A stretch of 64,000 nucleotides of DNA from Eubacterium uniforme (GCF_900167115.1 NZ_FUXZ01000007.1:62001-126000), one strand, 5' to 3'; positions 6,880-15,452 are shown, counted from the first letter of the stretch. The notes: generated by a model from the sequence alone, not told the origin. A program made the numbers and translations.

Positions 6880-9846
6880 ATGGAAAAATCAAGGAAACAA
6901 AAAGAATCGTTTTTTAGTAAGTATGGATGCTATTTATTAGGATTTTTTATTCCGCTTGCTATTATGATTGTTTTATATATGTTAAAGGATATTTATCCGT
7001 TTGGAGATGAAATGTATTTAAGAAGCGACTGTTATCATCAGTACGCTCCTTTTATGCAGGAATTTTATAATAAATTACATAATGGAGGTAGTTTATTATA
7101 TTCATGGGAGATTGGAACGGGTAGTAACTTTACAGCTCTTTATGCATATTATTTGGCAAGCCCATTAAATTGGTTAGTGTATTTTGCTCCTAAGGGACAT
7201 ATTACAGAAGTTATTAGTTTATTCATTCTATTAAAAACAGCATTATGTGGACTTACATTTACTATATATATCAGTAACCATCATAAGACAAAGAACGTAT
7301 CGATGGCTGCATTTGCTATATTCTATGCACTTTCATCATATATGGCAGCATATAGCTGGAATATAATGTGGCTTGATTTGATGGTTCTTCTTCCAATTGT
7401 TATATTAGGATTGGAAAACCTTGTGCTTAAAGGCAAGTGTATGTTATATATCATATCTCTTGGTATATGTATATTTTCAAATTATTACATAGCCATTATG
7501 ATATGCATTTACTGTGTAATATATTTCTTTGTGTTGTTGTATGTACATAGAAGAAGGTACTCAGGACACTTTACGATAGTTTCGATGTTTAAGTTTTTCT
7601 ATTCATCAATACTTGCAGGTGGACTTGGTATGGCGATGGTACTTCCAGAGTATTATTCTCTCCTTACAACGGCATCAAGTGATTTAGAAGTACCAACATC
7701 AGTTATGAATTATTTTTCAATGTTAGAAATGGTATCTAGGTCACTCATATGTGTGGAGTGTTCTATATTTGATCCACATAATCCAAATTTATATTGTACG
7801 GTATTGGTGTTTTTATTAATTCCAATTTACTGTATTTCAAGAAAAGTAAATTATAAGGAAAAAATCGCTAAAATTGCTGTAGTATTATTTTTCTTACTAA
7901 GTTTTAATACAAATGTATTAAACTTTGTATGGCATGGATTTCATTATCCAAATTCGCTTCCAGCAAGACAGTCATTTATTTATATATTCCTTGTTTTGAC
8001 AATATGTTATGAAGGATGGACGTATGTTGGAGAGGTGAATAAAAAGCAATTATTTGCGATACTAGCTGGTGTATTTTTCTTGTTTATTATGCTTGAGCAA
8101 ATGTTTGTTGGGGATGATTATCCATTCTATATTGTATACGCTTCATTTGGATTTATTCTTGTGTATACAATTATTTTTAGAACCTATAAAAAGAATTTAA
8201 GAAATAATGGATGGGTCGTTTATCTGTTCTTTATAATATGTATTGCTGAAAGTGCTATTAACATGGATGTTACAGGACTTGGAACAACAAGCAGAAGTGC
8301 TTATCTTGAAGATAATCATAATATTACTTCTTTACTTGATCATGTTAAGGAAAAGGAAAACGATAAGTTTTATAGAACTGAAAAAGTAATTCATAGAACG
8401 AAAAATGATGCGGCTTGGAATAATTATAAGGGTGTTTCAGTGTTCTCATCATCTGCAAGTGGTGGACTTACACAGTTTTATAAGAGAATGGGATTTGAAA
8501 ATTCATTTAATGCATATTCGTTTTATGGATATACACCGCTTACTGCATCTATTCTTGATGTAAAATACATGTTATCAGATAAGGATGTTCCACCTAATTC
8601 ATCATTTGAATTATATAGTCAGATAGAAGATGAATTATATGTATTTAAGAATAAGCATGCACTTCCATTAGGATTTATGGTCGGTGAGAAGTTTATTGAT
8701 AATTTTGATATAAATATGGATAATCCATTTTATGTTCAGAATGAATTTGTTTCAGCAGCAACAGATGCTGAGGAGATATTCCATGTATTACATTCAAATA
8801 CAACATCACAGGGTGTTGCAAGAACTAGGGTTGATGAATCATGTTATGTGTATATTTATTTAAATAACAGAACAATGGAAAGAGCTACTGTTAATATATA
8901 TGATGCAGAAGGAACATTAATTGATACATTAAACTTTACGCTTGATAAGAAACCAAGAATATGCAATGTAGGTTATATACCAGCGGATGGAGCTATTGAA
9001 ATATCTAATCCAGATACTGAAGAGAAAGTTTCAATGAATGCATTGGTTTATTCTTTTAATCCTGAGGCTTATGAAGAAGCTTATAAACAGATGGCAAGTC
9101 AGGGTTTGGAAGTAACTTCATTTAAGGATACAAGAATAGAAGGTAAAATTGATGTTAAAACAAGAGGATTAATGTTTACATCTATTCCTTATGATAAGGG
9201 ATGGACGGTTTTAGTTGATGGAAAGAAAATAAAACCAATTAGTATTAAGGATGGATTCTTAGGCGTATATTTAGATGAAGGTAGCCATAAATTAGAATTT
9301 AGATATTATCCTAGAGGACTTAAAGCTGGTTTGTTAGTAACGGTATCAACAATTCTTTTATTATTAGTATACTCATTATATAGAGTGCTTCATGATGATA
9401 GAAAGAGTGGTAAAGGAAAACATTCACCGGATGATAATAGACAGTTTAGAAGAAGACCAAGAATTTCTGAAGATAATGAAGTATCTGATGATGATATTAA
9501 ATATGAGTATTCTGAAGAAAATATGAATAAAGATGATTCTGAGGATGAAGGAATATTAAAGAATCATGTAAAGAGTAATGGAAAGAAGAATTCTAGAAGA
9601 GTTTCACTTAAAGATATTGCTACGAAGGAATTTGCTGGAGAAGATGAAAGTGAAAAGGTAACAGAATCAGAGGATGCTGAAACATATGTTGATTCAAAAG
9701 ATGATAATAGCAAGGATTCTTCATCTAATGATAGTAAAAAAGTTGACGTGGATGAATTCGCTAAGATGGAATTTGAAATGTCAAATGAGATGGAAGATAT
9801 TGTTATTGAGGTAAATAAGAAGGATAATAAAGAAGGGATATATTAG
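6880..9846 (+). CDS. YfhO-family polytopic membrane protein
   Basis: This is a large integral membrane protein of 988 residues in the YfhO family (PF09586), proposed GT-C-like enzymes that glycosylate teichoic or lipoteichoic acids. The N-terminal half carries about a dozen membrane spans with the family segment YLRSDCYHQYAPF near residues 48-60. The predicted extracellular domain spans about 460-815 and contains the YDKGWTVLVDGKK motif typical of YfhO. A final span lies at about 816-838. A cytoplasmic tail of about 145 residues, rich in Asp, Glu, Ser and Lys, follows and is unusual for the family. AAAGGAAGG precedes the ATG. Two bases separate it from the sulfatase-fold gene, so the two are surely coupled. 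The sugar donor and acceptor cannot be inferred. Confidence 0.8.
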   Translation: MEKSRKQKESFFSKYGCYLLGFFIPLAIMIVLYMLKDIYPFGDEMYLRSDCYHQYAPFMQEFYNKLHNGGSLLYSWEIGTGSNFTALYAYYLASPLNWLVYFAPKGHITEVISLFILLKTALCGLTFTIYISNHHKTKNVSMAAFAIFYALSSYMAAYSWNIMWLDLMVLLPIVILGLENLVLKGKCMLYIISLGICIFSNYYIAIMICIYCVIYFFVLLYVHRRRYSGHFTIVSMFKFFYSSILAGGLGMAMVLPEYYSLLTTASSDLEVPTSVMNYFSMLEMVSRSLICVECSIFDPHNPNLYCTVLVFLLIPIYCISRKVNYKEKIAKIAVVLFFLLSFNTNVLNFVWHGFHYPNSLPARQSFIYIFLVLTICYEGWTYVGEVNKKQLFAILAGVFFLFIMLEQMFVGDDYPFYIVYASFGFILVYTIIFRTYKKNLRNNGWVVYLFFIICIAESAINMDVTGLGTTSRSAYLEDNHNITSLLDHVKEKENDKFYRTEKVIHRTKNDAAWNNYKGVSVFSSSASGGLTQFYKRMGFENSFNAYSFYGYTPLTASILDVKYMLSDKDVPPNSSFELYSQIEDELYVFKNKHALPLGFMVGEKFIDNFDINMDNPFYVQNEFVSAATDAEEIFHVLHSNTTSQGVARTRVDESCYVYIYLNNRTMERATVNIYDAEGTLIDTLNFTLDKKPRICNVGYIPADGAIEISNPDTEEKVSMNALVYSFNPEAYEEAYKQMASQGLEVTSFKDTRIEGKIDVKTRGLMFTSIPYDKGWTVLVDGKKIKPISIKDGFLGVYLDEGSHKLEFRYYPRGLKAGLLVTVSTILLLLVYSLYRVLHDDRKSGKGKHSPDDNRQFRRRPRISEDNEVSDDDIKYEYSEENMNKDDSEDEGILKNHVKSNGKKNSRRVSLKDIATKEFAGEDESEKVTESEDAETYVDSKDDNSKDSSSNDSKKVDVDEFAKMEFEMSNEMEDIVIEVNKKDNKEGIY

Positions 9847-9848
9847 AA

Positions 9849-11372
9849 ATGGATAAATTAAAGCAAAGTGTAGTGTATAAATATCTTAAAGTTTTATTAT
9901 GTTTGTTTTTGATGTGTGTGTATCCTTGTGCATATATGTATTTAAGTAATATTGGAGAAACAAAGATAAAAGTGGTGATAGTTCCGCTGTTTATGTTTTA
10001 TATGATAGCATTTTTTGTATTTCATATAGTGATAATTTTTGCGAGAGATATATATAAATCAGGTACTATAGCGTGTGTATTTATGTTGATCTTTTTAAAT
10101 TTTAATATTGTATATAAGTTTATAGTTAGTAAAATAAAGATTAATGATATTTTTTTATTGGTTTTGTTTATGTTTTTTTGGTTTGTAATGTCGATATATA
10201 TAGTACGTAGCAAAATAGATTATGATTTAGTTGTTTTTTGTATTATATTTGCATTTGGTGGGCTTATATTATTTAATCTAATTATGGCAGTTCCCAAATT
10301 TACAAAAATGAATCCTAAGAAGAATGTGATTAAAGTAGAACAATATGCTAAAAATAAAAATAATAGACCAAATATATACTATGTTTTGCTAGATGAATAT
10401 GCAGGAAAGGAAAACCTACAGTACTATTATGATTTTGATAATTCAAAATTTTTAAACGATATAGAAAAAATGGGTTTTAACATTTCGAATACGACATATA
10501 ATTATGAAGGAATATTAACATCAGAAATAGTACCTAATATATTAAATTTAAATTATGTTACGGAAATAGATGGATTGCAAATGAATAATTTAAACTTGTT
10601 GGATAATCCAGTTATGTATAGATTTTTTAAGGATTTAGGCTATGATATTAATATAATTAATCATTTGGGATTATTTGATACAAAAGATGTTAATGTGTTA
10701 TACGAAACAGAAAATGCAGATAGAGAAAAGGGAGTTGGTGCACATGATGTAGATTATTACTTGATTTTTAATAGTGCTATTGAGCAGATATACCAAATAG
10801 TTAAAAAATCGCAAAAAAGCTCGTCATATGATAATTACAGGAATGATTGTAAAAATGCAATTAATATGCTTAAGAATTCTTGTGATTATGTTGATGATAA
10901 ACCAACATTTACATTATGTTATATGATGTTACCTCATCAACCGTTTGTTTTTGATGAAAAAGGCCAACCTATTGATGATGAAAAAAAAGTGTATAATTGG
11001 GAAACACCAGAATTGTATATTAATCAATTAAAATATTTAAATGGTCATTTGGAGGAATTTATTCATAATGTTAAAGAAAAAGATCCAAATGCAGTTATAG
11101 TTATTCAAGGTGATCATGGGACTAGATATGCATATTTTCGTATGTGTGATTATGCAAAGGATGAGTATAATGCTGCTTTAGAAACTGAAAAGATGCAAAA
11201 TGCTTTGAATTGCGTATATTTTGGAGGGAAAAAAATTGATATAGAAGGAATGTCAGCAATTAATACATGGAGAAAAATATTGAATGAATTATATGGGACA
11301 AACTATGAAATGATTAATCCTGAAAAGAAATTTGTATATAAATGGAAGTATTGTGTAGGTGCTAATCGATAA
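9849..11372 (+). CDS. Sulfatase/alkaline-phosphatase-fold membrane enzyme (paralogue A)
   Basis: The protein has 507 residues. About five membrane spans lie within residues 12-160, then an extracellular catalytic domain. NIYYVLLDEYAG near residue 175 supplies the first metal-ligand Asp. GILTSEIVPNILN contains a Thr near residue 224 positioned like the nucleophile of lipoteichoic acid synthase. IQGDHGTRY near 420 gives the Asp-His metal pair. These are hallmarks of phospho-transferases or hydrolases of the alkaline phosphatase superfamily that move phosphoglycerol, phosphoethanolamine or similar groups. It is clearly paralogous to the genes at 34045 and 36833, sharing the C-terminal INTWRKILNELY segment. 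It starts 2 nt after the YfhO gene (GAAGGG ribosome site). Its composition is more AT-rich than the 36833 paralogue. The transferred group is unknown. Confidence 0.7.
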   Translation: MDKLKQSVVYKYLKVLLCLFLMCVYPCAYMYLSNIGETKIKVVIVPLFMFYMIAFFVFHIVIIFARDIYKSGTIACVFMLIFLNFNIVYKFIVSKIKINDIFLLVLFMFFWFVMSIYIVRSKIDYDLVVFCIIFAFGGLILFNLIMAVPKFTKMNPKKNVIKVEQYAKNKNNRPNIYYVLLDEYAGKENLQYYYDFDNSKFLNDIEKMGFNISNTTYNYEGILTSEIVPNILNLNYVTEIDGLQMNNLNLLDNPVMYRFFKDLGYDINIINHLGLFDTKDVNVLYETENADREKGVGAHDVDYYLIFNSAIEQIYQIVKKSQKSSSYDNYRNDCKNAINMLKNSCDYVDDKPTFTLCYMMLPHQPFVFDEKGQPIDDEKKVYNWETPELYINQLKYLNGHLEEFIHNVKEKDPNAVIVIQGDHGTRYAYFRMCDYAKDEYNAALETEKMQNALNCVYFGGKKIDIEGMSAINTWRKILNELYGTNYEMINPEKKFVYKWKYCVGANR

Positions 11373-11420
11373 TATGATTAATCAGTTTAGTATGTTGATG
11401 GAGTGATACTTCTTAACTGT

Positions 11421-11456
11421 AAAAAGCATAGGACTATGATGTCTTATGCTTTTTTT
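11421..11456 (+). terminator. Rho-independent terminator
   Basis: AAAAGCATAGGAC pairs with GTCTTATGCTTTT (one G-U) around a TATGAT loop and runs into TTTTTTT. It ends the YfhO and sulfatase-fold operon. Confidence 0.9.
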
Positions 11457-11495
11457 GATGATTTATATACAAAAAATTGAAAGTAAAAGTGTATT

Positions 11496-11545
11496 TTATG
11501 CAGAAATTTATATTTTTATGCATAAAACTTGCATATTATGCATAA
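11496..11545. promoter_or_regulatory. Triple operator array upstream of argJ (ArgR/AhrC-type candidate)
   Basis: The palindrome TTATGCATAA occurs at 11516-11525 and 11536-11545, with a degenerate copy TTATGCAGAA at 11496-11505. Their centres are exactly 20 bp apart, so all lie on one face of the helix. The last copy is inside the spacer of the argJ promoter. Hexameric arginine repressors bind paired palindromic ARG boxes about two helical turns apart upstream of arg genes, which fits the spacing and gene. The sequence differs from the E. coli TGAATAATTATTCA box, so the ArgR assignment is an inference. Confidence 0.65.
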
Positions 11546-11557
11546 AAGATGTATAAT
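11529..11557 (+). promoter_or_regulatory. argJ promoter
   Basis: TTGCAT (11529-11534) and a perfect TATAAT (11552-11557) are separated by 17 bp. The third operator palindrome occupies the spacer, so a bound repressor would exclude RNA polymerase. The leader is about 88 nt and shows no obvious attenuator. Confidence 0.75.
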
Positions 11558-11651
11558 TCCATTCAGGTAGTATATTGGGACGAAATATGGTAAAATATAT
11601 AACTGTATGTGAATTGAAAGAAAGGTAAGATTCTTTGAATCAGGTGAGATT

Positions 11652-12896
11652 ATGGAGATTATAAAAGGTGGCGTTACTGCAGCTAGTGGATTTAAGGCAG
11701 CAGGTGCATACGCAGGATTTAAAAAATTAAAAGATAATCAGTTTAAAGAAGAAATAAATGATATGGCAATGGTTGTTAGTGATAAGCCATGTAACATAGC
11801 TGGAACATTTACAACAAATGTTGTTAAGGCGGCGCCAGTACAATGGGACATGGATGTTGTTTATAACAATAAGGTTGCTAAGGCAGTAGTTGTTAATAGT
11901 GGTATAGCTAATGCAGCAACTGGAGCAGAAGGCATGAAGGCATGCGATGATACAGCAAAAATTGTAGCTGATGCATTTGGTATAGATAAGAAAGAAGTTC
12001 TTATAGGTTCAACTGGTGTTATCGGTTATGAAATTCCTATGGAAAAAATCGATAAGGGTGTTGGTCTTTTAAAAGAAAAATTATCAGACACAATTGAAGC
12101 TGGAACAATTGCTTCAAAAGCTATTATGACCACTGATACAGTTAATAAGGAAGTAGCAGTTAAGGTTATAATAGATGGTAAAGAAGTAACAATTGGTGGT
12201 ATGTGTAAGGGATCAGGTATGATTCATCCAAATATGTGCACAATGTTATGCTATATTACAACTGATGCAAATATTACAAGTGAGATGTTACAGAAGGCCT
12301 TGAGTTCAGTTGTTCCAGATACATTTAACATGGTTTCGGTTGACGGAGATACATCTACTAATGATACAGTATTAGTATTAGCAAATGGTGAGGCTGGTAA
12401 TAAGGCTATTGATTCTGAAAATGATGATTATAAGACATTTGCTGAAGCACTTTTATATGTTTGTACAGAGTTTTCAAAGAAAATGGCTGGAGATGGTGAA
12501 GGAGCAACAGCACTCTTTGAAGTTACAGTTAAAGGCGCTAAATCAAAGGATGAAGCTAAGGTGCTTGCTAAGTCAGTAGTTAGTTCATCACTTGTTAAAG
12601 CAATGATTTATGGTCATGATGCAAATAGTGGACGTATTCTTTGCGCACTTGGTTATAGTGGAGTTAAGTTTGATCCTGAAAAGGTCGACTTATTCTTTGA
12701 AAGTAAAGTTGGTAAAATTCAGATTGCAAAAGATGGTAAGGTCTTAAGTATTGATGAGGATTTTGCAACTAAGATTTTATCAGAAGAAGCAGTTACAGCT
12801 ATTTGTGATATGAAAATGGGCGAAGCAGAAGCTACAGCCTGGGGATGTGATCTTACATATGATTATGTAAAAATTAATGGAGATTACCGTAGTTAA
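11652..12896 (+). CDS. argJ: Bifunctional glutamate N-acetyltransferase / ornithine acetyltransferase
   Basis: ArgJ transfers acetyl from N-acetylornithine to glutamate, recycling the acetyl group in arginine synthesis; bifunctional forms can also use acetyl-CoA. The protein (414 residues, normal length) carries NSGIANAATG and the self-cleavage region KGSGMIHPNMCTML. The precursor is cut before the catalytic Thr (Thr197) to give alpha and beta chains. Here the residue before Thr is Cys rather than the common Ala. The C-terminal beta chain holds GHDANSGRIL and the ending WGCDLTYDYVKINGDYRS. The ribosome site is AGGTGAGA. The gene heads an arginine cluster with argB and argD downstream. No argC is in the window. 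Confidence 0.95.
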   Translation: MEIIKGGVTAASGFKAAGAYAGFKKLKDNQFKEEINDMAMVVSDKPCNIAGTFTTNVVKAAPVQWDMDVVYNNKVAKAVVVNSGIANAATGAEGMKACDDTAKIVADAFGIDKKEVLIGSTGVIGYEIPMEKIDKGVGLLKEKLSDTIEAGTIASKAIMTTDTVNKEVAVKVIIDGKEVTIGGMCKGSGMIHPNMCTMLCYITTDANITSEMLQKALSSVVPDTFNMVSVDGDTSTNDTVLVLANGEAGNKAIDSENDDYKTFAEALLYVCTEFSKKMAGDGEGATALFEVTVKGAKSKDEAKVLAKSVVSSSLVKAMIYGHDANSGRILCALGYSGVKFDPEKVDLFFESKVGKIQIAKDGKVLSIDEDFATKILSEEAVTAICDMKMGEAEATAWGCDLTYDYVKINGDYRS

Positions 12897-12924
12897 TTAC
12901 TTACTAGATAATATAATGATAATT

Positions 12925-12989
12925 TAGTATCAAAATACTACTAAGTATGGTAAGTTTCAAATTGATACTAAGTATATAATAAATAATAT
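12925..12989 (+). promoter_or_regulatory. Repeat-rich intergenic region with weak promoter before argB
   Basis: The argJ-argB gap holds an inverted repeat TAGTAT/ATACTA (12925-12930, 12935-12940), two copies of CTAAGTAT (12941-12948, 12968-12975) and a possible promoter, TTGATA (12962-12967) and TAATAT (12984-12989), with a 16-bp spacer. The 13-mer TGATACTAAGTAT at 12963 recurs exactly at 15396, after argD. Confidence 0.4.
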
Positions 12990-13051
12990 TATTAGAAAGG
13001 CACATTTTGTGATATTGGTAAAACGATATGATAATGAAGGGACAAGAAGAC

Positions 13052-13954
13052 ATGGGAATGGAAAAATGGATTGAGAAGGGTAATGTATTAATTGAAGCTC
13101 TTCCATATATTCAGAGATTTAATAGAAAAGTAATAGTTGTTAAATATGGTGGATCTGCCATGCTCGATAAAGAGTTTATGATGAATGTAATACAGGATGT
13201 TACACTTCTTAAACTTGTTGGTTTTAAACCTATTATTGTTCACGGTGGTGGAAAAGCTATTAGTGCATATATAGAAAAACTTGGTATGACACCTAAGTTT
13301 ATTAATGGTCTTAGAGTTACAGATGAGGAGACACTTGAAGTTGCTGAAATGGTTCTTTCATCAGTTAATAAACAGCTTGTATCACAGGTTGAATCACTTG
13401 GTGTAAGAGCAATTGGTATTAGTGGTAAAGATGGTGCGCTTCTTACATGTAAAAAGAAATTATCAGATGGTGAAGACATTGGATATGTTGGTGAAATCAT
13501 AAAGGTTAATGCAGACATCTTATTTGATTTACTTGAAAAGGATTTCTTACCAATCGTAATGCCAATTGGCATGGATGAAAACTTTCATGGATATAATATT
13601 AATGCAGATGATGCTGCATCAGCGATTGCAAAGGCTGTTAAGGCTAATAAACTTGCATTCCTTACAGATACAGAAGGTGTATATCTTGACCCGAATGATC
13701 CAAAGACAGTTATTTCTGAAATGACAGTTTCAGAAGCACATGAACTCATTAAGTCAGGTGCAATTGCAGGAGGTATGCTTCCTAAGATTAATAACTGTAT
13801 CGAAGCAATTGAACAGGGTGTATCTAGAGTACATATTATTGATGGTAGAATTTTACATAGTATCTTACTTGAGATATTTACTAATAAGGGTATTGGAACA
13901 GCTATCTTAGAAGATGGTCAGGAAAAGTTCTATCGTGGTGAGATAGATGATTAA
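13052..13954 (+). CDS. argB: Acetylglutamate kinase
   Basis: ArgB phosphorylates N-acetylglutamate, usually the feedback-controlled step of arginine synthesis. The sequence shows the amino-acid-kinase fold: VVKYGGSAM (phosphate loop Lys), [10 protein letters not shown], the substrate-binding YNINADDAA region and [30 protein letters not shown] near the C-terminus matches the arginine-responsive hexameric type. From this start it has 300 residues, normal for the family. Upstream in-frame ATG codons at 13028 and 13034 exist but lack a ribosome site. GAAGGG at 13036-13041 suits the ATG at 13052, although 13058 is also possible. Two structured repeats separate it from argD. Confidence 0.93.
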   Translation: MGMEKWIEKGNVLIEALPYIQRFNRKVIVVKYGGSAMLDKEFMMNVIQDVTLLKLVGFKPIIVHGGGKAISAYIEKLGMTPKFINGLRVTDEETLEVAEMVLSSVNKQLVSQVESLGVRAIGISGKDGALLTCKKKLSDGEDIGYVGEIIKVNADILFDLLEKDFLPIVMPIGMDENFHGYNINADDAASAIAKAVKANKLAFLTDTEGVYLDPNDPKTVISEMTVSEAHELIKSGAIAGGMLPKINNCIEAIEQGVSRVHIIDGRILHSILLEIFTNKGIGTAILEDGQEKFYRGEIDD

Positions 13955-13963
13955 TTGTAAATA

Positions 13964-14050
13964 GAAGGGGCCCACGAAGTGGGAAGAGGTCTGTTTACTC
14001 TGTGCACACTCATCACCGAAGGTGATTTTAAATGTGTGCACATCCCGTCT
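13964..14050 (+). repeat. Structured intergenic repeat, copy 2
   Basis: This is the best formed copy. AGAAGGGG precedes a CCCAC-GAA-GTGGG hairpin (13971-13983). A 9-bp outer stem follows (TGTGCACAC 14001-14009 with GTGTGCACA 14034-14042), enclosing ATCACC-GAA-GGTGAT (14012-14026). It begins 10 bp after the argB stop. Relative to copy 1, the outer and inner stems carry matching base changes on both arms. There is no U-tract, so it is not a simple terminator. Confidence 0.75.
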
Positions 14051-14076
14051 AGTAGATATATAGAAAATCGAAAAAT

Positions 14077-14157
14077 AGAAGGGGCCCATGAAGTGGGACT
14101 TGATTAGAATGCCGGCGAAGCCGGAAGTTTCTAATCTAAGAAATGCATGCACATCTC
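14077..14157 (+). repeat. Structured intergenic repeat, copy 3 (variant)
   Basis: The copy has the same AGAAGGGGCCC entry and a CCCAT-GAA-GTGGG hairpin (14085-14097), then an 8-bp stem (GATTAGAA 14102-14109 with TTCTAATC 14129-14136) enclosing CCGGC-GAA-GCCGG (14112-14124). It keeps the terminal AAATGCATGCACATCTCG box (14141-14158) that closes the other copies, but the partner of that box is missing. It is therefore a rearranged or mosaic version. It lies 38 bp before the argD start. Confidence 0.7.
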
Positions 14158-14195
14158 GTATTTTTTTAAAATCCGTTTTTAAAGGAGGTAATTTT

Positions 14196-15380
14196 ATGAA
14201 TTCACAGGAATATATGAATCTTGCAGAAGAAAAACTTTTGCATGTATATAATCGTTTTAAAATTGTTTTAGATAAAGGTGATGGTGTTTACCTTTATGAT
14301 GTTGATGGTAAAAAGTATTTAGACTTTGCAGCAGGTATTGCCGTATTTGCTCTAGGTTATAATTATAAGTCATATAATGATGCACTTAAGGCTCAGATTG
14401 ACAAGGTGATTCATACATCAAATCTTTTTTATAATGTACCTGCTATAACAGCAGCCCAAAAGATTTGTGATAAAACAAAAATGGATCGCGTATTCTTTAC
14501 AAATAGTGGTACAGAAGCTATTGAAGGTGCTATTAAACTCGCACGTAAGTATGCATATAATAAGGATGGAGCTACAGATCATGAGATTATTGCTATGAAT
14601 CATTCGTTCCATGGACGTTCAGTTGGTGCTCTTTCAGTAACTGGTAATCCTCATTATCAGGAAGCTTTCAAGCCTCTTATGGGTGGTGTTAAGTTTGCTG
14701 AATTTAATAATCTTGAAAGTGTAAAAGAATTAATTAATGATAAGACTTGTGCTATCATATTTGAAACTGTTCAGGGTGAAGGTGGTATTTATCCAGCTGA
14801 AAAAGAATTTATCGAAGGGGTTCGTAAATTATGCGATGAAAAAGACATCGTTTTAATATTGGATGAAATTCAGTGTGGTATGGGACGTACGGGAAAAATG
14901 TTTGCTTATGAACATTATGGTGTAAAACCTGATATTGTTACTATGGCTAAGGCACTTGGCTGCGGTGTCCCTATTGGTGCATTTGCTGCTACAGAAAAAG
15001 TTGCGTCAGCAATGGTTCCAGGTGACCATGGCACAACATACGGAGGAAATCCACTTTGTACAGCTGCAGTTAATGAAGTGTTTGACATTTTTGAAAATGA
15101 TAAGATTTTAGATAATGTTGTAGAAGTTTCAAAATATTTAGAAAGTGAGCTTGATAAATTAGTTGATGATTTTGATGTGATTAAGGCTCGTCGTGGTAAG
15201 GGACTTATGCAGGGCTTGGTTGTAGATGGTAAACCAGGTGATTACGTAACAAAGGCACTTGAAAATGGACTTATTGTTATTTCTGCTGGAAGTGATGTTT
15301 TACGTTTCGTTCCACCACTTATTATTTCAAAGGAAAACGTTGATGAAATGATTTCTATTATGCGTAAAGTGTTGGCATAA
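14196..15380 (+). CDS. argD: Acetylornithine aminotransferase
   Basis: ArgD is a PLP-dependent class III aminotransferase that makes N-acetylornithine from the semialdehyde with glutamate; the family often doubles for succinyldiaminopimelate. The protein shows FTNSGTEAIEGAIKLARK for phosphate binding, NHSFHGRS, LDEIQCGMGRTG and the PLP-binding Lys in TMAKALGCG near residue 252, followed by GTTYGGNPL. The true start is ATG 14196, with AAAGGAGGT upstream, giving 394 residues. A frame opening at 14088 would add 36 residues translated from structured repeat copy 3 and is not credible. argC, argF, argG and argH are not in the window. Confidence 0.95.
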   Translation: MNSQEYMNLAEEKLLHVYNRFKIVLDKGDGVYLYDVDGKKYLDFAAGIAVFALGYNYKSYNDALKAQIDKVIHTSNLFYNVPAITAAQKICDKTKMDRVFFTNSGTEAIEGAIKLARKYAYNKDGATDHEIIAMNHSFHGRSVGALSVTGNPHYQEAFKPLMGGVKFAEFNNLESVKELINDKTCAIIFETVQGEGGIYPAEKEFIEGVRKLCDEKDIVLILDEIQCGMGRTGKMFAYEHYGVKPDIVTMAKALGCGVPIGAFAATEKVASAMVPGDHGTTYGGNPLCTAAVNEVFDIFENDKILDNVVEVSKYLESELDKLVDDFDVIKARRGKGLMQGLVVDGKPGDYVTKALENGLIVISAGSDVLRFVPPLIISKENVDEMISIMRKVLA

Positions 15381-15395
15381 TATATAGTTGCAAAA

Positions 15396-15408
15396 TGATA
15401 CTAAGTAT
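15396..15408. repeat. Second copy of the TGATACTAAGTAT 13-mer
   Basis: This is an exact repeat of 12963-12975, placed 16 bp after the argD stop and 45 bp before the solute-binding-protein gene. The two copies bracket argB and argD. Function unknown; it could be a regulator site. Confidence 0.4.
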
Positions 15409-15452
15409 TGTATTATGAACATAACTATATTATATAATTATGGAGAATTTAT

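Noticed and set aside
11457-11651. T-box or riboswitch in the argJ leader
   Set aside because: No terminator/antiterminator pair or T-box sequence is visible; the repeats are DNA palindromes overlapping the promoter.
13907-14152. Minus-strand open frame over the argB-argD gap
   Set aside because: It is a by-product of the palindromic repeats; it has no ribosome site and no recognisable protein family.
14088-14195. Possible 36-residue N-terminal extension of ArgD
   Set aside because: It would be translated from structured repeat copy 3, has no ribosome site, and ATG 14196 has a perfect AAAGGAGGT.
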